Notes under the pieces: generated by a model
Database searches by the model: none
Told to the model about the DNA's origin: nothing
Seen by the model: the letters and a program-made list of their open reading frames with translations, nothing else
Part shown: positions 1 through 10,267 of the stretch, in pieces
Layout: the number at the start of each line of letters is the position of its first letter
Numbering within the stretch: the stretch's first letter is position 1
NCBI GenBank assembly: GCA_020747015.1
Contig: JAGTJM010000011.1
Location: 186,001 to 250,000, forward strand
DNA length: 64,000 nucleotides
Direction of reading: 5' to 3'
DNA from: Pyrenochaeta sp. MPI-SDFR-AT-0127
Lineage: Eukaryota; Ascomycota; Dothideomycetes; Pleosporales; Cucurbitariaceae
Position numbers and translations under genes: made by a program

Positions 1-490
1 TGGGGTCAGCTACCAGCAAAGCATTAATCTGCTTCTCGTACAAATCTGCATGGGCTTCTTTTTTCGCCTCGTTCCAACGTACTACGCGGATAAGATTGGG
101 AGTCTGAACGTTCTCATTCCATTTGCGTTTATATGCGGTATCATGATGTTTGGTTGGATTGGCATACATTCTGTCGGCGCGCTGTATGGGTTTGCCGTTA
201 TCTACGGATCTGCAAGCGCTGTCATCCAGGCGCTGTGGCCGGCAGTTATTGGGTCGCTGAGCCGAACACCGGATTTGAAGAAGGCGGGTGTGAGAATGGG
301 TATGGCATTTACTATTGTGAGCTTTTCGAGCTTTACAGGACCGCCGCTGGCGGGTGCCCTGATACAGCAGCATGGTGGAAACTATACATATGCCAATGTC
401 TGGGCAGGCACATCATTCTTTATTGGTGGGGCATTTCTTGTTGCCACGAGAGTTGCGTTGGTGGGTGCGGATTGGAGAGCAAAAGTATAG
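1..490 (+). CDS. MFS monocarboxylate-type transporter, C-terminal part (5' truncated)
   Basis: The open frame enters from the left edge (frame starts at base 2) and stops at 488-490, giving about 162 residues. Five or so hydrophobic segments are separated by short loops. The loop LSRTPDLKKAGVRMGMAF followed by SFTGPPLAGALI is typical of the fungal monocarboxylate permease (MCT/Mch) branch of the major facilitator superfamily, in which a charged loop precedes a TGPPxxGAL helix. Family knowledge: such proteins move monocarboxylates or related small molecules across the plasma or an internal membrane; many are orphan transporters. The N-terminal half lies outside the window, so substrate and start cannot be judged. 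No intron is seen in this part. Confidence 0.85.
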   Translation, partial: GVSYQQSINLLLVQICMGFFFRLVPTYYADKIGSLNVLIPFAFICGIMMFGWIGIHSVGALYGFAVIYGSASAVIQALWPAVIGSLSRTPDLKKAGVRMGMAFTIVSFSSFTGPPLAGALIQQHGGNYTYANVWAGTSFFIGGAFLVATRVALVGADWRAKV

Positions 491-2105
491 ACATGACCAG
501 AAATTACATATCAGTAAGTGGGATAACAGCAGTCTACTGCGAACCTGTGACCAATTGTTGACATATATGGTTCAATTAATTAAGATTGTTACGATAGTCC
601 ACGCTTTGGTAATCAGACGTGGAAGATATCTTTTGAAGTCCTACTCTGCGGTGGTTCAGCCATCAGTTCGATACCCTTCTGCTCATTGCTCGGAGTCAAT
701 TGAGAACACTCCGGTTAATGTCCATCCCTAGGTCACGAGACGCACCCCGAGGCGAGACAGTATTGCATTTTAGACTTCCGGAATGTCTTTGTGACAAGAT
801 TTTCGTGCTGTACTTGATGGACAAGAAACTATAGCGAATGGTTCCTCCTTAGCTTGTCTCCGAACAGCATCTCTAGGATATTGGTTATGCCGTCGATCTT
901 TTCCTTCATAACTTTCATCACATCCACACCTTTAGACCCCTGTTTAATCGCATGGTTGCACCTCTATTAGATTTTCGGAGGCCTATTAGAAAAGTGCAAG
1001 TAATAAAGATACCCGTCTTAAGATTAGAAGCTACGCTGAAATTAGGAATGTAGATGCTGGGAGTTTCGCCGTAAAGAGGAGAAGGCACGGAGAAGCCTCA
1101 GGGTATGACGAAATCCTCTAACTGTATGCGTTTAAAATACCTTGCTAACATAATTACGTGACAAGTTCAGGCACCATTCCCACTTCAGATATCCAAAAAT
1201 AAATGTGGCGCATGCTATAGGCTGAAATGTGTTCTTCGTATGTTTGCCAGCTTCGCACATGTTGTGCAACAACGAAGCTTAGAATTACGCGCAATTCGTT
1301 TTGAAGATAAGACTCGGGTGATGACGAAAGAGACACACTTTGTCCCGCGACAGGATGCGTTTCACGACTTTGGGACAGATATCAATCACAGTAGTTCCTT
1401 AGTTGCATTCGTCACTCTCTTCTCGCTAAGATCGATAGAACATGTGTATAATTTGATCATGTATAATTACAAGTTTAAGCGAAGTAGCAGCTGGCGCGTG
1501 GCTTGCGCATGAATAAACAGTAGCCCATTTACAGTGCCGTGCTTGGGCCTGGGCATCCATACACTCTGACAAGCATAAGCAATATAGCGCTAGTGCTGAA
1601 CAGCTAGGGCAAGTATGAGGAGGCGGACGCGATGAACAGGCAGACGCTGGCGCAGACGGAGAAGATGCTTGGTCGTGAGCATCCAGACACGCTAGCGAGC
1701 ACAAGCGTCGTGGAGGGAATATCAGTAGCGAATCATTCGCGCACCGAATAATCTACCAAGATGCTTCGCCTACCACCTCCAGGGCAACTATGAGGCTAAA
1801 AAAGCCGGCAGTACACTTCAACAGCAGGTGAACGGGTTCCCCAGGACGCAGACGACGGGACTGTTTCTACGTGAATGTAGGGAAGAAAGCTGCCGTTAGC
1901 ACTATATCAACAGACCTTCCTTGTGTCGCATTTTACCCTAAATGTGCCAACTTCATGCTTCAGTTTTGTGTGTCGACGTAGCGGACCTGAGTTGCAGGAT
2001 GAGGCGCAGCCACGTCTTGTCGCGATCCTTCAGTCGTTATAACGCATCACTCGCCCAGTTTACATCTACACATCAACACTGCAGTCTCCGCAACGTATCG
2101 CAATC
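491..2105. other. Intergenic stretch holding a TPR-gene relic
   Basis: No intact gene is supported across these 1.6 kb. The 491-1500 part is AT-rich with scattered stops in all frames. Positions 1536-1852 carry a decayed tetratricopeptide coding sequence, listed separately. The last 200 bases serve as the 5' flank of the membrane protein gene starting at 2106. Confidence 0.6.
1536..1852 (+). pseudogene. Relic of a kinesin-light-chain-type TPR gene
   Basis: Translating from 1536 gives VLGPGHPYTLTSISNIALV, then an in-frame TAG (1605-1607), then GKYEEADAMNRQTLAQTEKM and LGREHPDTLAS. This is the 42-residue TPR unit (GKYEEAExxxRQxLxxxExxLGxEHPDTL) seen in the C-terminal arrays of fungal NB-ARC/NACHT receptors and kinesin light chains. 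A second degenerate unit follows in another frame at about 1762-1852 (HLQGNYEAKKAG then TLQQQVNGFPRTQ), so at least one stop and one frameshift separate them. The stop sits where the repeat usually has Gln or Gly, and CAG to TAG is a repeat-induced point mutation type change, though a single base cannot prove that. No start, NB-ARC part or terminator was found nearby. This is a broken gene fragment. Confidence 0.7.
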
Positions 2106-2869
2106 ATGGAGCTCACAGCTTTGACTCTCATCAACGTCCAGACTCTGTTAATTTCGATTTCTGTTGTCGCCCTCTCGATCCTGAACTTCTACTTCACCGG
2201 CCATGCCTTGCAGACCTTTGGTGAATATTTCCCACAAGGGTCTTACGACTGGCAGAATCCGGGGCAGCGCTGGAGGCAACCAGAGGGGCCTGCACACAAA
2301 GTACAGCTCAGATACGACTACTCGCCTGAGAACATGATCTTGATATCAACCGCATTCAGCATTCTTGCTGGCCTTTTCGGCATAGCAGGATTTTGGATTA
2401 TGAGGAATGTTCGTCCCCATTCTTCCCACCTTTCCTTGACCAGTTGAGCTGACACATAGCGTAATAGAGCCCTAAGCTGTCCACGTTCTGGTCAACGAGT
2501 ACACTCAGTGCATCGACCGCCGCATTCGTCGCGACTTTCATCTCCATCATCGTGTCTTCCGTCAAGTACGAATCGCTTGCGAATTCTACCTGCAGGTGGT
2601 CCGAGGGCCGGTCTTCCAACCCCCGATTGACCTGCACACGGGAGCTCGTCGCATGCGAGCTCATCAACTTCCTCACCGACACCAACTGGGCGGACAACAG
2701 GCGTGCGTGCCGCGAAACCAAGGGTGCGCGCGTGATTCTGGTTCCTCTCACGGTGCTTACGTTTGTATTGGTCGCTCTGTACGCATTGAGGATTCACATG
2801 TTGAAAACAGTCAAGAATGTAGACGATAGTGCTGAACAAAGAGTTGAGAGACTGCAGGGAGAGGAGTGA
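2106..2869 (+). CDS. Hypothetical four-helix membrane protein
   Basis: Model: exon 1 2106-2408, intron 2409-2476 (GTTCGT donor, CTAAG acceptor, branch-like CTGAC), exon 2 2477-2869, 231 residues. I did not recognise a named family. What is visible: a first hydrophobic helix at residues 10-30, a polar loop rich in aromatic residues (SYDWQNPGQRW), a second helix near 78-98, a third just after the splice junction (AAFVATFISIIVSSV) and a fourth near the C terminus (VILVPLTVLTFVLVALYALRI), followed by a short charged cytosol-like tail. The third loop has several Cys and an Asn glycosylation-type site (NSTC). This layout suits a small tetraspan integral membrane protein. The acceptor is not a classic CAG/TAG in this frame, so the junction may be a few codons off. 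Confidence 0.55.
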
Positions 2870-3519
2870 TGCAGCTAAAGCCACGATAATTAAGAGTATA
2901 GTAAGACGTAGTTAAAGACGTAAGAATACTGCGCTAGAAGTAGAGGCAAATTCACTAGACGTTAAGGCTAGGCCATTAATGCTAAAGAGTAAAGTCGCAA
3001 GAGTGAGCAATGACAAGGCAGCGGAAGCTACAGGAGGTTTATAGACAGCTCTAGTTGCAAACATGTATGAGAAGAGCACTAAGTGCTTATGCTATTTAGA
3101 AGCATGCTTAGTTAACATTTAATCTAAGGCGCATTAATTACAACAGTCCCATCTCAACTCCACCACAGCTGTGTAACGCAAGTCAATAGAGTCCCTATAC
3201 TGAAGACATGAATTTTGTTACCAATAGCTCAGAGCTTTTCGTGCGAGCGCATGCGCTCTTGGTGACTCACCTTCACAATAGGCAAGCCTCGTTGATCATT
3301 CAAGGGCAGGTCACATATCACACGACAAGAAGACAAAACTTAGAACCCAAGGTGTGGTATGTACAGCAGTAGTTCAATCTACTTTAAGTAAATATATGTA
3401 CTCTGAATCGAATCCCTACATTTGAATGAGTGACGCTTTTCCATCGCTTTCAAAGCCTAAGCTATCGACCATATCAGGCCTGGGCCAAATTTGTCGTCTT
3501 GAACCAACGAGTCCTGGTT
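2870..3519. other. TA-rich intergenic stretch between convergent genes
   Basis: No gene is supported. From about 2880 to 3140 the sequence is unusually rich in TAG/TTA/TAA-type triplets and contains short palindromes such as GCACTAAGTGC (about 3077). This is compositionally unlike the flanking genes and may be the trace of an old, mutated repeat. The 3' part is the downstream flank of the minus-strand cellobiohydrolase gene. Confidence 0.4.
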
Positions 3520-4987
3520 TTAACCGAAAGTAGTGTTGATGGGACCGAACTTGATGTTAGAATAGATGACTGAAGCGCCAGGGGAAGAGGCCTCAACATC
3601 AGCGGGAACACCTGAACTAGTTGGGCATTCGCCACGACCGCTGCCAAGGTCGGTAGCGGGGTTCTTGTTAGTTGGATAAGTCGAGTCGAGCCAAAGCATG
3701 TTGGCATAGTGATCGTCCCACAAGCTCATAACAAGCACCATGCCATTAGCAAGGGCTTGGGCCATGTTAGCCGTTCCACCTTTCTCCTTGTATGTGTATC
3801 GGTCGCCAAAGGCTGCCTTCTGCGCATCGCAAAACTTGGTGGTGATTGAGTTACCCGTGACGCCAGCAATGGTAGACTGGCTGTTGGGGATGGTCTTCCC
3901 GCCCTGGACGTAGAAGCGCTTGATTTCCATAGCGTCGCCCGTGCCGATGAATTGCGTGACAACAGTGAACTTCTTCGACGTATCGACAGTCTTGCCCTTG
4001 CCATAGAAGTCCTTGACGCCCATGCGGTAGCTGTTAAAGTCACAGCCATCTGGGTCGCAGGTGCCGGCGTAGCGGTCAGCCGAGTATGTTCCACCGCAGC
4101 TGTCGCCGTTGCAACGAGTTTGACCAATGGTCGAGCAAGAGTGGGGTGTAAATGCTGTGCTGACGGAGTTTGCCTCCCAGATATCCATCTCCGCACAGCA
4201 AGAGCCGTGGCCACCAACACCAGCATTGGCATCGTTGGAGGATGGCTTCCAACCTTCGACGTTGGCCTTTTAAGTTTGTTAGCATGTGCGTGAGCGTGGA
4301 CCGAAGAAGACCATAACATACCTCACCGTTGATGAACTTCAAGTCGCGGGGACATTGAGCATCGCAATATCCAGTACCATATTTGGCACCCGCCTTGTTG
4401 GTGGAGTACTTCGATAGACCACCATCAGCGTCCATGGAGACGAAATACAACGCACCATTCAGACCACATGGCAAGTTCGATAGGTCCACATCGAACGTGA
4501 ACTCTTGGGAGCCAGTGAACTTGAATATCTCGTATGTTGAATCATCCTTCATCAAGTATGTACGGGATCCGATGTTCGTGGAATATTGGCCCTTGGTAAC
4601 GAATTTCAGTGACAGGGAATTTCCACTGGCGGTGATGCCGTATGTGCCCGGGTAGTCAGCACCATCGAGGGCGCATTCTGCAGCACAGGCCTTGTTGTTT
4701 GGGCAGGCAGTGGCGTTCCACGTGTTCCCTGTATAGCAATTTGTATAACTTAAGGAATGTTAAGCGATTGTTGAAATAAGGGTTGTGATGGAAACGTACC
4801 CGCCCTTGGAGTGGAGCCAGCGCCAGTTGGCATCAATAACAACCTTTCCGTTCTTGGTTGTGCAACTGTTCTTTGCAGTACAAGTTTGCCATGTCATACC
4901 GGGATGAGTTTCGGTCTGCTGCGTGCCAACGAGCTGAGCTCTGGCCACAGAGAGAAGAGAAGCGGCGAATACAAGAGAGCGATACAT
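3520..4987 (-). CDS. Secreted glycoside hydrolase family 7 cellobiohydrolase, no CBM1
   Basis: Model (minus): exons 4987-4800, 4748-4322, 4266-3520; introns of 51 and 55 nt with GTACG and GTATGT donors; 453 residues. Signal peptide about 1-17, ending ARA before Gln18, as in Trichoderma Cel7A. The GH7 fold is clear throughout ([55 protein letters not shown]). The catalytic motif ExDxxE is present as E231, D233 and E236 (mature 214/216/219, close to Cel7A 212/214/217). The end has [15 protein letters not shown], typical of the cellobiohydrolase rather than endoglucanase branch. Role: processive release of cellobiose from the reducing ends of crystalline cellulose, outside the cell. The protein stops right after the catalytic domain, with no linker or CBM1. 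It diverges from a Zn2Cys6 regulator 2 kb away. Confidence 0.95.
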
Positions 4988-6986
4988 GTTGAATTATGAG
5001 TGAATTGCGTGCTTGTCAACTCAAAGACATGAGCATGTCGACGCTTAAGTACCTTGCGCCCAGAGATCTGGAGGCTCCTCTAGTTTTCTCTTCATGGTCC
5101 GGAGAGTACGGCCTTCTCTCCAAATGATGGACTGGCGGCGGCAATATGCGATTGACGGGTTGTATATGAACGGACAGAAGATCCATATGAAACAATGGGG
5201 AATACACTGGCGACTGACACACCCATTCATGTATCTGACGCCTGTGTGATCACAACTTGCTCAGTCTAACTCAAGTTGGGCTACGGTCACGCTCTGGTAT
5301 GGACAATCCTGAACTCAGGGTAGCCTCACTGCTAGTCATGGAAGCCATGTATCTGCTCAACCTACGTAGTTCTATCTCAAACAGACTGAGCGCCGTCTTA
5401 GAACCAGGCATTTGTGGAGACAAAGGCAAGCTACCTGGGGTGAAGCATCTTCTCGAAGCCAAGAGAAGCTGTTCATTCGACGCGAGAAGGTCCTGTAATC
5501 TCGACATACTATATTGCGAGGGGGAAATGATCACTCGACAAGTGTCATGGAAAGGATATCGCCCTGTCGAATGGTCTGATGATGGCTTGCTTGCGTCGGC
5601 TTTCGCCTCGGCTAAGAATACGAAGCATACTGAAGCTCAGTGCCGCGACCTGGGCGCCCTAGTCAGGGTGTATATACCGGGTAACGCTATCGATTCGGGA
5701 CGTCGGCTCCGATTTAAACTATTGGTGCTATTAAATCCCCCTTGCCCTTTAAGTAACATTCATGACCTCCACGAGATAGGTAGATCAACTCGTTTCCAGT
5801 CGTGTGCGAAGTATTTAGCAAACTTACTTATTCAACAGAATGCTGTGAATGTCTTGCACTCACCAGCTTCCTTTCACGAAAGCGTTGCTCGTGAACTTAG
5901 TTCTAAGTGGTCAACGTAAGAAGAATGCTCGGTGGTTGTTCGCATTAATATATTACGCGACGAATAGGGACCCCCGGCATTGGAATTTAAGGTTAGACCG
6001 GCAATGAATGTCTGTGGGGAAGCGTGGATTCTCCGCTTTTCGCTAGGAAAATATATTGGGTGTGCAGCTAATATTATTCCGCGAGTCCAAGCAATCAGAC
6101 GTTGAGACGCGTTGCATGGAAACATTGTTCTGGGTGTTAGTGTTGTAGGGAAGATAGATAAGATGCTGTTGCTGTTACAGACAGAAAGTGGCTGACTGAG
6201 TCAATAGAGGAAAAGTGAAGAAGGCAATTTTCATTCGGATCCAAAGAACAAAAAGGCGATCACATGAAGTTCATCGCACAGCGGATCGAGGTGCAGACAA
6301 GCAATAATAGACAGTGGCCAAGGCAAACAAGGGAGTAATCCGGGGACGTAACAGCTTGGGCCATCGCAAGCTTTACAAGAATTGGCGATATATTGGGCTG
6401 AAAAGCATGGGCCAATATGGCCATCCCTGGTGTAACATGGACGCCGGGGTTGTCGCAGCGTGGGTGAATGCAGCGGCCGACGGAAGAAACGTGACCGAGC
6501 GGATAATCTCGGTGGCGGGTTGCGCCACTTCAAGGCCACGCCGGTCTGACGGGGAAGGATGGAGGCTTTGAGCTAGTTAATCAGCTCGCATACCAGTGAC
6601 AAAGAGAGACAAATGGCCGTAGCAAGCATGACCACTCGGGAGTGATGGATGGTGTGGACATAGGCACGATTGACAATGGCGCTAATTACTAAGGAGCTCG
6701 AAAGGAATCTCAGTGCTGCAAGTTTTAATCTTGTCGTCGCCCTGGTCAAAGAAATTGCTATCAAAATCGCTTCAATCACGATTCTGACCCCATTCAACTA
6801 CTGTTTGAGATGCTTGCAACCATGTTGACTTGCACAACGCTTACTAATTCCCGTCTTATGCCCGAGCGGCGGGGGTCCTTTCCAGCATACGGAGAGCATC
6901 TCCTCATCGCCATCTCCATCTCCGCTTTGTCCGAAGTCTTTCATCAACGCTACACTGATCTGCGTCATCGCCGTCTCTGATTCGCC
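4988..6986. other. Long divergent promoter region between GH7 gene and Zn2Cys6 gene
   Basis: About 2 kb separates the two divergent starts. It contains one GGCTAA (5610-5615), the XlnR/Xyr1-type hexamer, and a few SYGGRG-type sequences compatible with CreA (for example CTGGGG near 5437 and GTGGGG near 6015). Such short motifs occur by chance, so this is only suggestive. A 220-residue open frame at 5257-5919 is listed separately at low confidence. No other gene was found. Confidence 0.4.
5257..5919 (+). CDS. Doubtful 220-residue open frame upstream of the GH7 gene
   Basis: An uninterrupted 220-codon frame with an ATG start. The translation shows no motif I recognise, no signal peptide, no helix pattern and no low-complexity bias, and has an ordinary amino-acid composition. 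It lies entirely inside the presumed cellobiohydrolase promoter region. It could be a young or orphan gene, a decayed gene fragment or simply chance. The lack of any family resemblance and the position argue for chance; length alone is the only support. Confidence 0.2.
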   Translation: MLSLTQVGLRSRSGMDNPELRVASLLVMEAMYLLNLRSSISNRLSAVLEPGICGDKGKLPGVKHLLEAKRSCSFDARRSCNLDILYCEGEMITRQVSWKGYRPVEWSDDGLLASAFASAKNTKHTEAQCRDLGALVRVYIPGNAIDSGRRLRFKLLVLLNPPCPLSNIHDLHEIGRSTRFQSCAKYLANLLIQQNAVNVLHSPASFHESVARELSSKWST

Positions 6987-9597
6987 ATGTCGACAAAAGG
7001 TGCCGATGGTACCGAGGCTGAATCTCGTGAGAACTCGCCCGATGGTCATGAAGACTCCACCGAGAAGCGCACCAGCAAGAAGCGCAAGGTGCTTTCGTGC
7101 TTTGCGTGTCGCAGCCGGAAAATGAAGTGTGATCGCGTATATCCTGTTTGTGGAAGATGCCAGAAAACAGGACGCCGCGATCAATGTACATATGATCCGC
7201 GGTTGCTTGAAGAATCGCATGTCAATGGTAGGGTGCATGCTGATGGCGGAAGTTCGTCTTTCGCGGTGCCAGAAAACAATACCCACGACACCGCGCATTC
7301 ATCGCCAGACGAATTGCGCTGGAAGCTCAGAGTCCAAGAGAGAAGGATCGAGATGCTGGAACAGAAATTGGCTGCCAAAGACAGCGCAAAGGACCCCTCC
7401 CAATATGAAGATCGCGCGCCCGAGGAGCCAGAGTTGAAGGAAGCAATGATATTCAGAGGCAAAGGCTTCAAAACGCAGTTCCAAGGTGCTACAAGCGTGA
7501 TGAGTGTAATTGCACAGGTAAGGCTACTATCTCCGCAACGAATTCTAGTAGTCATGAGCTCATTCCATCTAGTATCGCGAACTTCAAGCCTTTACACGCG
7601 AAACCATGAAAGTGTAAGTATATTCCATGCATGACTTGAACGGGAGATATCTAATGATTATTATCTTCATCTTCAGTGATCATTCAATTACACGCGTCAA
7701 AACAGACTTTAAGACTTTCCGGAGCCGAAGGAAGGCTGCTTCCAAGCAAAAAGATGCGAGTGTGTTCTGCGTGGAGGAAGAAGTCATTTCAGCTCTTCCA
7801 GAAAGAAGTGTTGTGGATGGCCAAGTTGCGCTCTACTTTCAAACCTGGGAGACGACCTACAGAATTCTGCATGAACCTTCGTTCTGGAAAGAGTACTACG
7901 AATTTTGGGAGCTAAGATCCTCTGATGGCGCTTCAATCAGCTTCACAATCATTCTTGTTTTGATCGTTACCATCACCAAATGTCTTACAGCAAAGGACGA
8001 TGTCTTCCTAGGCGATAGCACTGCCGATCGCCAGGCAGCCTCCGAACTCATTGAAGTATGTGAAACTTGGATCAATAGGCAGCCTCGCAAACGCCTCACA
8101 CTTGAGTTCTTCCAAATTCACTGTCTATCGCTCCTTGCGAAAAGAGTAAATTGCGTGAAACTAAAGCAAGATTGGGTTACTTCTGGTGATCTCGTTCGAC
8201 TTGCATTAGCTTCCGGCATGCATCGAAACCCTTCGCTATTAGCCAGTGGCAGAATATCGGAATTTGAGAAGGAAATGAAGAAACGACTTTGGGTTACCAT
8301 CATGGAATTTGAGATACAGTCATCGTTGGAACACGGTCTTCAGTCCTCTCTTACTGGTCTTTATTTCGACGCACCTGCACCCGGAAATTTATCAGATGAT
8401 GCGTTTTCGATTGATGTCAGCGAAATGCCGACTAGCATGTCTATCGAACACTTCACTTCGGCTTCCTACCTCAACGTCACCCTGAGGTCGCTACCTCTCC
8501 GGATCCATCTCGCTCAGCTCTTGAACAATCCGTCGAGTGATCTCCAGTACTCTGACGTACTTCATTATGATGCACAAGTCAATTCGCTGCTTACTTCAAT
8601 ACCTTCCTGGAATGATGAGCGTGCAACGATACCTGCAGCTCTTCTACGACTACAACTCTCCCAATACTTACTCATACTGCACAAACCCTACGCGAAATTG
8701 GCCGCTGGTAACAAACACTACATGTACTCATTAACCGCCAGTATAGATGTCGTAAGCTCTATGATCGCGACCCATGATGAACTCATTGGCAAAGGCATAT
8801 TGGCTTTAAACAACTTCCGAAACGATGTCGTTCGAGTCGGATTGACGTTGTCCCAGATTGTGTATCACAACTGCACCAAGAGTGGCCCCATCAAATCGTC
8901 AGCAGCTCCTACTAGTAATATCGAATCTCATTTCGCGGGCCTGCAAACCCATTTTGGCGACCTCCCTTCTGTGAAGAGTTGGATACCGCCGGATACTGGA
9001 CTGATGCTTACCATTATACCACAGCAGCCTCTTCTTGCAAAAGTTTTGTGTACCTCTGCGGTCGAGATTCTAGAACGATCTCGGCAGATCTTCGAACAAA
9101 AGGTCTTGCGTCTCGGTACAGGGTGGATGGAGTTTTGGCTCTTGTGCGCTGCGGTCGGAATGCTGCCATCAGCGCCTTCCCCAGCCACATCAATTGCCTA
9201 TGTTACGAACACCAGTGACGACGTCCTCTCCAGGTGCAGAGTCGCCCTCGATCGATTCACCACGCTAACCTTTCGGGTACTCGCGTTACAGAAAGATCCG
9301 GGGAACAGTTTCGCTATCTCACTACGAGATACTATGGCAAGTGTGTCACCATCTGATGTTAGAACACCAAGTACAAGTGCAGTCGTTGTCGGTGCTCGAA
9401 GCGGCCTTGGAGCAACGCCTTCAGTGACTGGGTATGCAAACGTCCCAGTAATACCTGACACAAACATGGGCATGGGTATCGCGGATGGTTCAAAAGATAT
9501 GACCGGTCCATTCGATGCCCTGCAAGATATGCAGGTTGATATGGGAGGATGGTCGTTCCCAGATTTTTGGGCCTTCGACCTGGGTGGGGACTTCTGA
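6987..9597 (+). CDS. Zn2Cys6 transcription factor with fungal TF middle homology region
   Basis: Model: exons 6987-7517, 7573-7613, 7677-9597, with a 41-nt internal exon; introns of 55 and 63 nt (GTAAGG and GTAAGT donors); 830 residues. The binuclear zinc cluster is Cys38, 41, 48, 55, 58, 67 (Cx2Cx6Cx6Cx2Cx8C), preceded by a basic stretch KKRK at 31-34 suitable as a nuclear localisation signal and followed by a probable coiled coil at about 110-131 (dimerisation). The long third exon carries a Fungal_trans-like region (TWETTYRILHEPSFWKEY; later GDLVRLALASGMHRNP) and a Gly/Met-rich C-terminal tail. Family role: DNA-bound regulator of metabolic genes, often binding CGG half sites. It diverges from the GH7 cellobiohydrolase and could regulate it; that is inference from position only. 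Confidence 0.92.
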
Positions 9598-10267
9598 TAC
9601 GCATTCATTCATAGGCTCACACGCGTTGATAACTGCATGATCCATTCGATCGATCCAATCACATCACATCACCGACATACATGCCCGTACACCTGCATTC
9701 CACTCCAACTGGGAACAAATCGTATGTTTGGTCACCTTCATGAAGCAGTCAGTCATCCTGCTCAGTGGCGCAGTGCTCCAGCCTAGGCTTAAAAACGTCT
9801 TGGCGTAAGACACCGCAATCTTGGCACCCACAACCCTGGGCTATGAACTCCAGTTCTTTGTTCGTGGGGCCCCAAATCTGGATACCTCACCTGCACGATG
9901 ATAAGAATTTGACTTGGATGATCATGCAATAGGTCGAATGTGCCTGGTCAAAAAGACATTTTTTTCGCAGCTTGTTCAACTCAACATCTAGATAACCTTC
10001 AGCACATGACAAGGCCCTTATGCCAAGGTCACCATCATCGACAACACTTCCAAGGCCTCGACCTGCGGAATCCATTGATAGCATAGCGCCGAGCGCCATT
10101 GCGGCGCCATGGCGCGAATCTCACGTGATGGCTCCCGTCTTATCATCCGGACCTAGCCTACACCCTTACTCATTCTCGACATACTCAGGCGTGCTCTCTA
10201 TCAAGACTTCGCGAACATAGAGCCATCGGAGGCTCGACCTACGGCGCCACTACGACCATTCGTTATT
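9598..10267. other. Intergenic flank
   Basis: Between two plus-strand genes. I see the 3' flank of the Zn2Cys6 gene and the 5' flank of the antiporter, with no supported coding sequence or RNA gene. Confidence 0.5.
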
